The translations under genes and the position numbers were made by a program. DNA of 64,000 nucleotides from Streptomyces noursei ATCC 11455 (lineage in GTDB: Bacteria > Actinomycetota > Actinomycetes > Streptomycetales > Streptomycetaceae): the NCBI RefSeq assembly GCF_001704275.1, contig NZ_CP011533.1, positions 6,076,001-6,140,000 of the forward strand, read 5' to 3'. How positions within the stretch are numbered: position 1 is the first letter of the stretch; each line of letters opens with the position of its first letter. The notes under the pieces are model-generated. The model saw nothing but the letters and a program-made list of their open reading frames with translations, ran no database searches and was not told the origin of the DNA. Of this stretch, positions 52,136-63,945 are shown in pieces.

Positions 52136-54715
52136 TCAGGCCCCGGCGGCCGCGTCCGCCGCGCGGGCCTTCAGCGCCCGCTCGACGCCGGCCCGGGACT
52201 CCGTCACCAGGCGGCGCAGGGCCGGGCTCGGGTCGGCCTGCGCCAGCCAGGCGTCGGTGGCGTCCAGGGTCTCCTGGGAGACCTGGAGGGCCGGGTACAG
52301 CCCCACCACGATCTGCTGGGCCATCTCGTGGCTGCGGTTGTCCCAGACGTCCTTGATCACCTCGAAGTACTTCGCGGTGTAGGGCGCCAGCAGCTCCTGC
52401 TGGTCGGGCTGGATGAAGCCGCCGATGACGGCCTCCTGCACGGCGTTGGGGAGCGCGTCGGACTCCACGACCGAGGCCCATGCCTCGGCCTTGGCCGCCG
52501 CGGTGGGCCGCGCGGCGCGCGCCGTCACCGCGTGCCGCTCGCCCGCCGAGGTCGCGTCCCGCTTCAACTCGGCGGCGATCTCCGGCTCGTCGGCCCGGCC
52601 GGTGGCCGCCAGCCGCTCCAGCAGCGCCCAGCGCAGCTCGGTGTCCACGGCCAGACCGGGGATCTCCTGCGTGCCGTCCAGCAGGCCCTGGAGCAGGTCC
52701 AGCTGCTCGTCGGTGCGGGCCGAAGCGGCGAACGCCCGGGCCCACGCCAGCTGGTGGTCGCTGCCCGGCTCGGCGGCCCGCAGGTGGGCCAGCGCCGCCT
52801 CGGTCCAGGCGGCCAGGCCCGCCGCGCGCCGCTCCGGTGCCGCGTACAGGTCCTGCGCCAGCTTCACCTGGCGGTGCAGCGACTGGACGACGCCGATGTC
52901 GGACTCCTTGCCGATGCCGGAGAGCGCCAGCGACAGGTAGTCACGGGTGGGGAGTTCGGCGTCCCGGGTCATGTCCCAGGACGAGGCCCACGACAGGGCC
53001 CGCGGCAGCGACTCGGTGAAGTCCCCGAGGTGCTCGGTGACGACCTTCAGCGACTGCTCGTCCAGCCGCACCTTGGCGTACGACAGGTCGCCGTCGTTGA
53101 GCAGGATCACGTCCGGCCGGCGGAAGCCCTCGGGGAACGGCACCTCGGTGCGCTCGCCGTCCACGTCCAGCTCGACCCCGCCGGTGCGGACCAGCTTGCC
53201 GTCCTGGAGGTCGTAGTAGCCGATCGCGATCCGGTGCGGGCGCAGCACCGGCTCGCCGGTCGCCCCGGCCGGCAGCGCCGGCGCCTCCTGCCGCACCGCG
53301 AAGGCGGTGACGGTGCCGTCGGCGGCGACCTCGATCTCCGGCCGCAGGATGTTGATGCCGGCCGTCTCCAGCCACTTCTTCGACCAGGTCTTCAGGTCCC
53401 GGCCGCTGGTCTTCTCCAGCGCCCCGAGCAGGTCGGTCAGCCGGGTGTTGCCGTAGGCGTGCGCCTTGAAGTACGCCTGGACGCCCTGGAAGAACTCGTC
53501 CATGCCGACGTAGGCCACCAGCTGCTTGAGGACGCTGGCGCCCTTGGCGTAGGTGATGCCGTCGAAGTTGACCAGGACGTCGTCGAGGTCCCGGATCTCC
53601 GCCATGATCGGGTGGGTGGACGGCAGTTGGTCCTGCCGGTAGGCCCAGGTCTTCATGGAGTTGGCGAACGTGGTCCAGGAGTGCGGCCACTTGCTGCCCG
53701 GCGCGTACGCCTGGCAGGCGATGGAGGTGTAGGTGGCGAACGACTCGTTCAGCCACAGGTCGTTCCACCACTCCATGGTGACCAGGTCGCCGAACCACAT
53801 GTGCGCCAGCTCGTGCAGAATCGTCTCGGCGCGCACCTCGTAGGCCGCGTCCGTCACCTTCGAGCGGAAGACGTACTGGTCGCGGATGGTGACCGCGCCG
53901 GCGTTCTCCATCGCGCCGGCGTTGAACTCCGGCACGAAGAGCTGGTCGTACTTGGCGAACGGGTACGGGTAGTCGAACTTCTCCTCGAACCAGTCGAAGC
54001 CCTGCCGGGTGACCGCGAAGATCTCCTCCGCGTCCAGGTGCTCGGCCAGCGACGGCCGGCAGTAGATCCCCAGCGGCACCGACCGCCCGTCGGCGCCCTC
54101 CCAGGTGCTGTGCACGCTGTGGTACGGGCCGGCGATCAGCGCGGTGATGTAGGTGGAGATCCGCGGCGTGGGCGCGAACCGCCAGACGTTGTCGGCCGGC
54201 GCCGGCTGAGGCGTCGGCGAGTTCGAGATCACCGTCCAGCCCTGCGGCGCCGTCACGGTGAACCGGAACGTGGCCTTCAGGTCCGGCTGCTCGAAGCTGG
54301 CGAACACCCGCCGGGCGTCCGGCACCTCGAACTGCGTGTAGAGGTAGACCTGCTGGTCCACCGGGTCGACGAACCGGTGCAGCCCCTCACCGCTGTTGGT
54401 GTACGCGCAGTCGGCGACGACCGTCAGCTCGTTGCGGCCCGCCCGCAGCCCGGGCAGCGCGATCCGCGAGTCCTGGAACACCGCCGCCGCATCGAGCGCC
54501 GTGCCGTTGAGCAGCACCTCGTGCACGGTCGGCGCCACCAGGTCGATGAACGACGCCGCGCCGTCGTCGACGGCGTCGAACCGCACCGTCGTCACCGACC
54601 GGAACGTGCCTCCACCCTGCGCCCCGCTCAGGTCCAGCTCGATGTCGTACGCGTCCACGGTCAGCAGACGCGCCCGCTCCTGGGCCTCTTCCCGGGTCAG
54701 ATTCGTACCAGGCAC
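52136..54715 (-). CDS. pepN: Aminopeptidase N (M1 family), copy 1
   Basis: 859 aa from GTG 54715 with AAGGAG before it (VPGTNLTREEAQERA). The exopeptidase motif GAMEN lies near residue 266 and the zinc site HELAHMW near 301, with the third ligand Glu in NESFA. Four M1 domains are complete, including the C-terminal helical domain of the ERAP1 type. It removes N-terminal amino acids from peptides in the cytosol. A second copy lies 3 kb away in the same direction; the two keep the same N-terminal phrase and differ most in the middle. Confidence 0.95.
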   Translation of the reverse strand: MPGTNLTREEAQERARLLTVDAYDIELDLSGAQGGGTFRSVTTVRFDAVDDGAASFIDLVAPTVHEVLLNGTALDAAAVFQDSRIALPGLRAGRNELTVVADCAYTNSGEGLHRFVDPVDQQVYLYTQFEVPDARRVFASFEQPDLKATFRFTVTAPQGWTVISNSPTPQPAPADNVWRFAPTPRISTYITALIAGPYHSVHSTWEGADGRSVPLGIYCRPSLAEHLDAEEIFAVTRQGFDWFEEKFDYPYPFAKYDQLFVPEFNAGAMENAGAVTIRDQYVFRSKVTDAAYEVRAETILHELAHMWFGDLVTMEWWNDLWLNESFATYTSIACQAYAPGSKWPHSWTTFANSMKTWAYRQDQLPSTHPIMAEIRDLDDVLVNFDGITYAKGASVLKQLVAYVGMDEFFQGVQAYFKAHAYGNTRLTDLLGALEKTSGRDLKTWSKKWLETAGINILRPEIEVAADGTVTAFAVRQEAPALPAGATGEPVLRPHRIAIGYYDLQDGKLVRTGGVELDVDGERTEVPFPEGFRRPDVILLNDGDLSYAKVRLDEQSLKVVTEHLGDFTESLPRALSWASSWDMTRDAELPTRDYLSLALSGIGKESDIGVVQSLHRQVKLAQDLYAAPERRAAGLAAWTEAALAHLRAAEPGSDHQLAWARAFAASARTDEQLDLLQGLLDGTQEIPGLAVDTELRWALLERLAATGRADEPEIAAELKRDATSAGERHAVTARAARPTAAAKAEAWASVVESDALPNAVQEAVIGGFIQPDQQELLAPYTAKYFEVIKDVWDNRSHEMAQQIVVGLYPALQVSQETLDATDAWLAQADPSPALRRLVTESRAGVERALKARAADAAAGA

Positions 54716-54837
54716 CCGTCCCTCTCCTTCACAAGTCGTCATCGCCTCGTCCGGCCATCCTTCCACGGCACCGCCGCGCGCAGGACGACGTCCGGATACC
54801 GCCAGCGCCCCGACCGCGGTTCGCCGAGGCTGCTCGC

Positions 54838-55359
54838 ATGGACAGGTACCCAGCACTTGCGATTCCGGCCACCGCTCTGAAGGAGCTGCGCGCCACCGAC
54901 GACGCCGGCCGGCCGATGGAGCCGTACACCGCCCGCACCGACGGGGTGCCGCTGGCCTGCGTGGGCAGTCCGCTGCGCTGCTGCCTGCGGGCCATCGAGG
55001 AGGGCGAGCGGGTGGCCCTGGTCTCGTACGCGCCGCTGCGCCGCTGGGCGGCGGAGACGGGGGCCGCGCCGGGGGCCTACGACGAGCAGGGACCGGTCTT
55101 CATCCATGCCGAGGAGTGCCCGGGACCGGACCCGGCGGCCACCGGCCACCCGCACGCCCGCGCCGGGGCGTTGCGGACGCTGCGGCGCTACGACGGCCGG
55201 GGCCGGATCGTCGGCGGGCGGTACTTCGAGATCCCCGAGGACGCCGCGGGCGGCTTCGAGGCGGCCTTCGACGAGGCGTTCGCCGATCCGGCGGTGGCCC
55301 TGGTGCACGTCCGGGCGCTGGAGTACGGCTGTTTCCTGTACGAGGTGCGTCGCCCCTGA
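54838..55359 (+). CDS. DUF1203 family protein
   Basis: 173 aa from ATG 54838. The typical course of the family is seen: VGSPLRCCLR (two Cys), EGERVALVSYAPL, GPVFIHAEECPG with a His-Cys pair, LRRYDGRGRIVGGRYFEI and VHVRALEYGCFLYEVRR. There is no signal or membrane segment. The conserved Cys and His suggest metal or redox chemistry, but no activity is known for the family. It diverges from pepN over 122 bases. Confidence 0.87.
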   Translation: MDRYPALAIPATALKELRATDDAGRPMEPYTARTDGVPLACVGSPLRCCLRAIEEGERVALVSYAPLRRWAAETGAAPGAYDEQGPVFIHAEECPGPDPAATGHPHARAGALRTLRRYDGRGRIVGGRYFEIPEDAAGGFEAAFDEAFADPAVALVHVRALEYGCFLYEVRRP

Positions 55360-55382
55360 CGGGGGTGGGGGCGAGTACGCCG

Positions 55383-55424
55383 ACGGCCGGTGCCGGTACG
55401 GGGGTCCGTACCGGCACCGGCCGT
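55383..55424. terminator. Bidirectional terminator between the DUF1203 gene and asd
   Basis: A 19-bp perfect stem (55383-55401 with 55406-55424) and 4-base loop between converging stops. Confidence 0.8.
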
Positions 55425-55446
55425 GGTGCGTCGGGTGCGGGGCGGG

Positions 55447-57735
<2,289 letters not shown>

Positions 57736-57828
57736 CTAACCGCTGTTACCCGCCTGTGTCACAAGCGGGACAATACTGCCCTCAAGTACGGGCGTTCGAC
57801 GGCCGATTAAGGCTGGTCGAGACCCGGG

Positions 57829-60465
57829 TTACGGCCTGGGTCCGGCCGCCTCGTCACAAGCCTGTGCGCGCAGCGCCCGCCCCAGGTCGTCCCGCTCCTC
57901 CAGCACCAGGCGCCGCAGCGCGGGCGCCGCCTCGGGGCGCTGGGCCAGCCAGGCGTCCGCGGCGTCCAGCGTGGCCCGGTCCACCTGCCAGGACGGGAAC
58001 AGCCCGCGCACCACCGACATCCCGATCTCGATGGAGCGCTCCCGCCAGATCTGCTCGATCACGGTGAAGTAGCGCGGTGCGTACGGCGTCAGCAGCTCCC
58101 GTTGCGAGGGCTGCGCGAAGCCGCTGAGGGTCGCCTCCACCAGGGCGTTGGAGAGCGCGTCGGACTCCACCACGTCGGCCCAGGCCGCCGCCTTGACCTC
58201 GGCGGCGGGGCGGGCGGCCAGGCAGCGGACCTGGTGCCGCTTGCCGGACGCGGTGTCGTCGCGGGCCAGTTCGGCGCCGATCGCCGCCTCGTCGGCGACC
58301 CCGTGCGTGGCCAGCGGCACCAGGAACGCCCAGCGCAGCTCCTGGTCCACGGCCAGTCCGTCGATCTTCGCGGTGCCGTTCAGCAGCCCCTGGAGCAGCT
58401 GGAGGTCGGCCGCGGTGGTGGCCACCGCGGCGAAGTGCCGGGCCCAGCTCAGCTGGTGGCCGCTGCCCGGTTCGGCCAGCCGCAGCTCGCGCAGCGCACC
58501 CTCGGCCAGCTCGCGGGCGGCCCGCTCGCGGTACTCCGGCGCCACGTAGTGCTCCAGCGCCGCCTCCGCCTGGCCGAGCACCGACTGGAGCACCCCGACG
58601 ACGGTCTCCGCGCCGGCGAACCGCCGCACCAGCGCCAGGAAGTCACGGGCCGGCATCAGCCCGTCCCGGGTCAGCCCCCACACCGCGGCCCAGCACAGCG
58701 CCCGCGCCAGGGGGTCGGTCAGATCGCCGAGCCGGGCCCGCAGGGTGGCCAGCGATCCCTCGTCGAAGCGGGTCTTGCAGTACGTCAGGTCCTCGTCGTT
58801 GACCAGGATCAGCTCCGGCCGCTCGACGCCGGCCAGCTCCGGGACGGCCGTCCGCGGCCCGGCCACGTCCACCTCGGCGCGGGCGTAGCGGACCAGCGCG
58901 GAGTCCGCGTCGAGACGGCGGTACAGGCCCACCGCGACCCGGTGCGGGCGCAGCTCGGGCTGTTCGGGCGACGCCTCCTGGAGGATGCTCAGCTCGGTGA
59001 TCCGGTCCTGGGCGTCGTAAGTGACCTGCGGGGACAGGGAGTTGACGCCGGCCGTCTCCAGCCAGGCGCGCGACCAGGAAGCCAGGTCCCGCCCGGAGGT
59101 CTCCTCCAGCACCGCCAGCAGGTCCGCGAGCCGGGTGTTGCCGTAGGCGTGCCGCTTGAAGTAGCGCCGGGCGCCCTCCAGGAACGCGTCCTGGCCGACG
59201 TACGCCACCAGCTGCTTGAGGACGCTGGCGCCCTTGGCGTAGGTGATGCCGTCGAAGTTGAGCTTGGCGTCCTCCAGGTCGCGGATGTCGGCGGTGATCG
59301 GGTGGGTGGAGGGCAGCTGGTCGGCCCGGTACGCCCAGGACTTGCGGCGGTTGGCGAAGGTGATCCAGCCGTCCGTGAAGCGGGTCGCGCCGACCTGCGC
59401 GAAGCTGCCCATGAAGTCGGCGTAGGACTCCTTGAGCCACAGGTCGTCCCACCAGTGCATGGTGACCAGGTCGCCGAACCACATGTGCGCCATCTCGTGC
59501 AGGATGACGTTGGCCCGGCGCTCGTAGGACGCCTCGGTGACCTTGCCGCGGAAGATGAACTCCTCGCGGAAGGTGACGCAGCCGGGGTTCTCCATCGCGC
59601 CGAGGTTGTACTCCGGCACGAACGCCTGGTCGTACTTCCCGAACGGGTAGGGGAAGTCGAAGTGGTCGTGGAAGAAGTCCAGGCCCTGCTTGGTGACGGT
59701 GAAGATGTCGTCCGCGTCGAAGTGCCGGGCCAGCCCCTTGCGGCACAGCGCGCCGAGCGGGATCTCCAGCTCGCTGCCGTCCTCGAAGGCGCGGCGGTAG
59801 GTGTCGGTGACGTAGTGGTACGGCCCGGCGACCACGGCGGTGATGTACGTCGAGATCGGCTGGGTGGTGGCGAAGCGGTGCCGGCCGCCCGCCCGTCGCC
59901 CACCACCGCCCTTCAGCGGAAGCGCTTCGCGCTCCGCTTCGACCGGGCCCTCCTGGGCGCCGTTGCTGAGCACCAGCCAGCCCTCGGGCGCGGTGACCTC
60001 GAAGGTGAACGGGGCCTTCAGGTCGGGCTGTTCGAAGTTGGCGAAGACCCGGCGGGAGTCGGCGGGCTCGTACTGGGTGTAGAGGTAGACCTCGCCGTCC
60101 TCGGGGTCGACGAAGCGGTGCAGGCCCTCGCCGGTGCGGCTGTAGGCGCACTGCGCGTCGACGACGAGGGTGTTCTCGGCGGCCAGGTCGGCCAGCGCGA
60201 TCCGGGTGCCGTCGAAGACCTCGGCCGGGTCCAGCGCGCGGCCGTTGAGGGTGACCGCGCCGACCGAGGGCGCCAGGAGGTCCGCGAAGCTCGTCGCGCC
60301 GGGTTCGGCGCACCGGAAGCGGATCGTCGTCTGGGAGCGGAAGGTGGCCGCGTCCGCGCCCTCGGCGACCGCTGAGCGGACGTCCAGCGCCACGTCGTAA
60401 CCGTCGACCGTCAGCAGTCGGCCCCGCTCACGTGCCTCTTCCCGGGACAGATTCTCACCTGGCAC
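57829..60465 (-). CDS. pepN2: Aminopeptidase N (M1 family), copy 2
   Basis: 878 aa from GTG 60465, with GGGAGG before it (VPGENLSREEARERG). GAMEN lies near residue 287 and HEMAHMW near 322, with the third zinc ligand in KESYA. The layout equals copy 1. Compared with it there is a 20-residue insertion near 173-195 (VEAEREALPLKGGGG region) whose DNA is an imperfect hairpin. The active-site stretch differs (LKESYADFM against LNESFATYT), so the specificity may differ. Confidence 0.93.
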   Translation of the reverse strand: MPGENLSREEARERGRLLTVDGYDVALDVRSAVAEGADAATFRSQTTIRFRCAEPGATSFADLLAPSVGAVTLNGRALDPAEVFDGTRIALADLAAENTLVVDAQCAYSRTGEGLHRFVDPEDGEVYLYTQYEPADSRRVFANFEQPDLKAPFTFEVTAPEGWLVLSNGAQEGPVEAEREALPLKGGGGRRAGGRHRFATTQPISTYITAVVAGPYHYVTDTYRRAFEDGSELEIPLGALCRKGLARHFDADDIFTVTKQGLDFFHDHFDFPYPFGKYDQAFVPEYNLGAMENPGCVTFREEFIFRGKVTEASYERRANVILHEMAHMWFGDLVTMHWWDDLWLKESYADFMGSFAQVGATRFTDGWITFANRRKSWAYRADQLPSTHPITADIRDLEDAKLNFDGITYAKGASVLKQLVAYVGQDAFLEGARRYFKRHAYGNTRLADLLAVLEETSGRDLASWSRAWLETAGVNSLSPQVTYDAQDRITELSILQEASPEQPELRPHRVAVGLYRRLDADSALVRYARAEVDVAGPRTAVPELAGVERPELILVNDEDLTYCKTRFDEGSLATLRARLGDLTDPLARALCWAAVWGLTRDGLMPARDFLALVRRFAGAETVVGVLQSVLGQAEAALEHYVAPEYRERAARELAEGALRELRLAEPGSGHQLSWARHFAAVATTAADLQLLQGLLNGTAKIDGLAVDQELRWAFLVPLATHGVADEAAIGAELARDDTASGKRHQVRCLAARPAAEVKAAAWADVVESDALSNALVEATLSGFAQPSQRELLTPYAPRYFTVIEQIWRERSIEIGMSVVRGLFPSWQVDRATLDAADAWLAQRPEAAPALRRLVLEERDDLGRALRAQACDEAAGPRP

Positions 60466-60579
60466 CGTGTGCCTCCCTCGCCCTCGTCTCGGATATCGAA
60501 CACGGGGAATCATGGCACGCATGCCGTCGGTTGAAGCGTGCACGGAACGACGCCGTCGAAGCTCTCAGGAGGAGACCCC

Positions 60580-61275
60580 GTGTCCGAGCCCGTGAAGACC
60601 CCAGCCGACTTCTGGTTCGACCCGCTGTGCCCCTGGGCGTGGCTGACCTCCCGTTGGATGCTGGAGGTGGAGAAGGTCCGCCCGGTCCAGGTGCGCTGGC
60701 ACGTGATGAGCCTGGCCGTGCTGAACGAGAACAAACTCGACGAACTGCCCGCGCAGTACGCGGAGAACATGCGCCCGGGCGGCAAGGCGTGGGGCCCGGT
60801 CCGGGTGGTGACCGCCGCCCAGCAGCTGCACGGCGACGAGGTCGTCGGCAGGCTCTACACCGCGCTCGGCACCCGCTTCCACAACGCCGGTGAGGGCGTC
60901 ACCCGGGAGGCCGTCGCGGCCGCCCTGGCCGACGCCGGCCTGCCCGCCGACCTGATCGACTACGCCGACAAGGACACCTACGACGCCGAGTTGCGCGCCT
61001 CCCACAAGGAGGGCATCGACCTGGTCGGCCAGGAGGTCGGCACCCCGGTGATCGCGGTTCCCGGGCCGGAATACGACAGTGCGAGCGAAGCGAGCTCTTC
61101 CGGGGGCGGAGGCCGGGTGACGGGCGGGAAGGTCGCCTTCTTCGGGCCGGTCGTCACGCCCGCTCCCAAGGGCGAGCAGGCCGCCAAGCTGTGGGACGGC
61201 ACGCTGATGGTCGCGTCCGTCCCCGGCTTCTTCGAGATCAAGCGGACCCGCACGCAGGCGCCGTCCTTCGACTGA
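60580..61275 (+). CDS. DsbA-family oxidoreductase (mycothiol-dependent, Rv2466c-like)
   Basis: 231 aa from GTG 60580 with AGGAGG eight bases before. The thioredoxin-like CPWAW motif is near residue 17 (WFDPLCPWAWLTSRW). The family ending GGKVAFFGPVVTPAPKGEQAAKLWDG is intact. Mycobacterial Rv2466c reduces disulphides and nitro compounds with mycothiol; the same role is likely here. An insertion of about 20 residues (YDSASEASSSGGGG) sits between VPGPE and GKVAFFG, which are nearly adjacent in the relatives I know, and its DNA carries inverted ends. Confidence 0.88.
   Translation: MSEPVKTPADFWFDPLCPWAWLTSRWMLEVEKVRPVQVRWHVMSLAVLNENKLDELPAQYAENMRPGGKAWGPVRVVTAAQQLHGDEVVGRLYTALGTRFHNAGEGVTREAVAAALADAGLPADLIDYADKDTYDAELRASHKEGIDLVGQEVGTPVIAVPGPEYDSASEASSSGGGGRVTGGKVAFFGPVVTPAPKGEQAAKLWDGTLMVASVPGFFEIKRTRTQAPSFD
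61066..61103. repeat. Small inverted-end insertion inside the DsbA-like gene
   Basis: CCGGAA (61066-61071) and TTCCGG (61098-61103) bracket a segment with the direct repeat GCGAGC-GAA-GCGAGC. It is in frame and codes a Ser/Ala/Glu loop. Confidence 0.5.
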
Positions 61276-61305
61276 GCGTCGGGCCGCCGCCCCGCCCCGT
61301 ACGCA

Positions 61306-61340
61306 CGAAGCCCCGCGAGTCACGTCCTCGCGGGGCTTCG
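61306..61340 (+). terminator. Terminator of the DsbA-like gene
   Basis: A 14-bp perfect stem (61306-61319 with 61327-61340), 7-base loop, then CTCTTTTCC. Confidence 0.85.
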
Positions 61341-61404
61341 CTCTTTTCCGCCTGCCATGTGAAGGGTGAGAAGACGATCACGAGGCAGGACGCCTGTAAC
61401 GCTG

Positions 61405-62046
61405 TTACGGCGCCAGCAGGAGGTTGTTCGCGCGCTGCTTGGCGGCCGTGTACCGCTTGGCCACGTCCTGCCAGTTCACGACCTTCCACATGGCCTCGAT
61501 GAAGTCCACCTTCTGGTTCTTGTACTGGAGGTAGAAGGCGTGCTCCCAGGCGTCGAAGACCAGGATCGGCACCGAGCCCTGGCCGACGTTGCCCTGGTGG
61601 TCGTAGATCTGCTCGACGATGAGGCGGCCGGTCACCGGCTCGTAGGCCAGCACGCCCCAGCCGGAGCCCTGGGTGGTGGCCGACGCCTTGGACAGCTGCG
61701 CCTTGAACTTGGCGAACGAGCCGAAGCTCTCGGCGATGGCGTCGGCCAGCTCACCCACGCCGTCCGCCTCCAGCGGCTCGCCGCCGCCGTCGCCGGTCAT
61801 GTTGTGCCAGTAGATGCTGTGCAGGATGTGGCCGGAGAGGTGGAACGCGAGGTTCTTCTCCAGGCCGTTGATGTTGCCCCACTGGTCCTTGTCGCGCGCC
61901 TCGGCGAGCTGCTCAAGGGTGTCGTTGGCGCCCTTGACGTACGCCGCGTGGTGCTTGTCGTGGTGCAGCTCGATGATCTCCGGGCTGATGACCGGGGCCA
62001 GCGCCGAGTAGTCGTAGGGGAGTTCCGGAAGTGTGTAGGTCGCCAT
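61405..62046 (-). CDS. sodF: Iron/manganese-type superoxide dismutase
   Basis: 213 aa from ATG 62046 with GGAGG before it. Metal ligands appear in order: [25 protein letters not shown] and [14 protein letters not shown] (Asp and His). Length and signature fit Fe-SOD SodF of Streptomyces. It converts superoxide in the cytosol and is shut off when nickel is available for SodN. The inverted repeat TTGCA-N7-TGCAA 36 bases upstream fits repression by the nickel regulator Nur. A small RNA from sodN is also known to target sodF mRNA in S. coelicolor. Confidence 0.94.
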   Translation of the reverse strand: MATYTLPELPYDYSALAPVISPEIIELHHDKHHAAYVKGANDTLEQLAEARDKDQWGNINGLEKNLAFHLSGHILHSIYWHNMTGDGGGEPLEADGVGELADAIAESFGSFAKFKAQLSKASATTQGSGWGVLAYEPVTGRLIVEQIYDHQGNVGQGSVPILVFDAWEHAFYLQYKNQKVDFIEAMWKVVNWQDVAKRYTAAKQRANNLLLAP

Positions 62047-62081
62047 GCCGACCCCGCCTCCAAGCTGCGTAAACGCCGTAG

Positions 62082-62098
62082 TTGCAATCAATGTGCAA
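62082..62098 (-). promoter_or_regulatory. Nickel-regulator (Nur-type) operator of sodF
   Basis: TTGCA-ATCAATG-TGCAA is an inverted repeat with N7 spacing, as I recall for the published sodF operator. Confidence 0.7.
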
Positions 62099-62161
62099 GA
62101 GCACGCTACCAGCAGCAGTGATCACGGGCCCGGTGCGGCGGGCGTCCTGGTCCCAAAGAAG

Positions 62162-62202
62162 GAGGCGGGGCGGGACCTCGGAAGGAGGTCCCGCCCCGCC
62201 TC
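62162..62202 (-). terminator. Terminator of the amino-acid permease gene
   Basis: An 18-bp perfect stem (62162-62179 with 62185-62202) and 5-base loop, 35 bases past the stop on the minus strand; CTTCTTTGG follows on that strand. Confidence 0.8.
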
Positions 62203-62236
62203 GGGAACAGGAGGGCCGGTCGGCCCGGCTACGGCG

Positions 62237-63658
62237 TCACTGCCGGCTCAGCGCCCGCTGCCGGACGAGCGCGACGATCGTCAGCACCACGCCGAAGCCG
62301 CCGGTGAACAGCAGCTGGATCCGCTGGTTGTCGTCGCGCAGCATCAGCACCAGCACCGCGGCGATCCCGGCCAGCGCCACCCACGTGAGGTACGGGAAGG
62401 CCCACATCTTCACGATCAGCTTCTCGGGCGCCTCGCGCTCCAACTGCCGCCGGGTGCGCAGCTGCGCGACGGCGATGAAGCCCCAGACCACCAGGACCGC
62501 GGCGCCGACCATGTTCAGCAGCCACTGGAAGACGGTGGTCGGCCACCAGAAGCTGAAGAGCACCGCGAGGAACCCGAACGCGGCGCACAGCAGCACCGTC
62601 CGGCGCGGCACCCCGCCGCTCACCTTGCCCAGGACGGCCGGGCCCTGGCCGCGGGCGATCAGCGAGTAGGCCATCCGCGAGGAGCCGTAGATGTTGGCGT
62701 TCACCGCGGAGAGCAGGGCGACCAGGATGACCACGTTCATGATCTGGCCGGCCGCCGGGATCTTGAGGTAGTCCAGCACCGCCACGTACGGGCCGCTCTT
62801 GGCGATCGACGGCGCGCTCCAGGGGATGACGGTGACGATGATCGCCATCGAGCCGACGTAGAACAGCGCGATCCGCCACATCGCGGTGCGCACCGCGCGG
62901 GCCACGCCACGGGCCGGGTCCTTGGACTCGGCCGCCGCGATGGTCACCGTCTCCAGGCCGCCGTACGCGAACACCGACGCCAGCAGACCGACCATCAGGC
63001 CGTCCACGCCCTTGGGCAGGAAGCCGCCGTCGCCGGTCAGGTGCGCGGTGCCGGGCGCCGAGGTGCCGGGCAGCAGGCCGAAGATGGCCAGCACGCCCAG
63101 GATCAGGAACAGGGCGATCGCGGCGACCTTCAGGGCGGCGAACCAGAACTCGAACTCACCGAAGTTGCCGACCGCGGTCAGGTTGGTCGCGGTGAAGACG
63201 ATCATGATCAGCAGTACCCACATCCACGGCTCGGTGGAGGGGAACCACTGGTGCAGCACGTCCGCGGCGCCCAGTGCCTCGGCCGCCACCGCCACGCACA
63301 GCAGCGCGGTGAACATCCAGCCCACGGTGAAGCCGGCCCAGGAGCCGATGGACCGCTCGGCGTGCACCGAGAAGGAGCCGGAGGACGGCCGGGCCGCGGA
63401 CATCTCGCCGAGCATCCGCATGATCAGCATGACCAGCGCACCGGAGACGGCATAGGCCAGCACGATCGACGGGCCGGCCGCGGCGATGCCCTCGCGGGAA
63501 CCGACGAACAGCCCCGCGCCGATCACCCCGCCGAGGGCGATCATCGAGAGATGGCGTTGCTTGAGGCCGTGTGACAGCGCGCCGCCGTCCTGGCCGGCGC
63601 CCGAGGCCGCGGCGGGCCGCGCACCGGCGGACGCAGCGGACGAGGGTGTCCGATTCAT
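62237..63658 (-). CDS. APC-superfamily amino-acid permease
   Basis: 473 aa from ATG 63658 (MNRTPSSAAS). After a 35-residue cytoplasmic lead, LKQRHLSMIALGGVIGAGLFVGS begins twelve helices. This motif and the SFSVHAERSIGSWAGFTVGWMF region are those of the AAT family (GabP, AnsP, CycA). It imports an amino acid with protons; GABA-like or aromatic substrates are common for this subtype, but none can be fixed from sequence. Upstream, GCTCA-GTC-TGAGC at 63754-63766 is a small palindrome that may bind a regulator. Confidence 0.9.
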   Translation of the reverse strand: MNRTPSSAASAGARPAAASGAGQDGGALSHGLKQRHLSMIALGGVIGAGLFVGSREGIAAAGPSIVLAYAVSGALVMLIMRMLGEMSAARPSSGSFSVHAERSIGSWAGFTVGWMFTALLCVAVAAEALGAADVLHQWFPSTEPWMWVLLIMIVFTATNLTAVGNFGEFEFWFAALKVAAIALFLILGVLAIFGLLPGTSAPGTAHLTGDGGFLPKGVDGLMVGLLASVFAYGGLETVTIAAAESKDPARGVARAVRTAMWRIALFYVGSMAIIVTVIPWSAPSIAKSGPYVAVLDYLKIPAAGQIMNVVILVALLSAVNANIYGSSRMAYSLIARGQGPAVLGKVSGGVPRRTVLLCAAFGFLAVLFSFWWPTTVFQWLLNMVGAAVLVVWGFIAVAQLRTRRQLEREAPEKLIVKMWAFPYLTWVALAGIAAVLVLMLRDDNQRIQLLFTGGFGVVLTIVALVRQRALSRQ

Positions 63659-63945
63659 GTCGTACCTGTCCCAGTAGGTGAGATGCGGGCGGGGCGATGG
63701 TGCGGTCTCCCGGGGCCGCGGACGGCTCAACTCCGGGGTCCTCGGCAAAGCTGGCTCAGTCTGAGCGTCGCTGTCCGCTCAGGGCAACAGTCGTGCAGCG
63801 ATTGTTCGGTATTCAGACGCGATCGTGACCGAGCGTGCCTGATAGATCGTCGAATGCGACGAGATGTGAGGTACGTCTCAATGCGGCCGGCGCGCCCGGG
63901 AGTTGCCCCGGCGGCCCCGGTCGCACCGCTGCACGACGGTGCTCC

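Noticed and set aside
63847..63862. TCGTCG-AATG-CGACGA as a terminator of the gene leaving the right edge
   Set aside because: Only 6 bp and 84 bases from the tentative stop codon; too weak to call.
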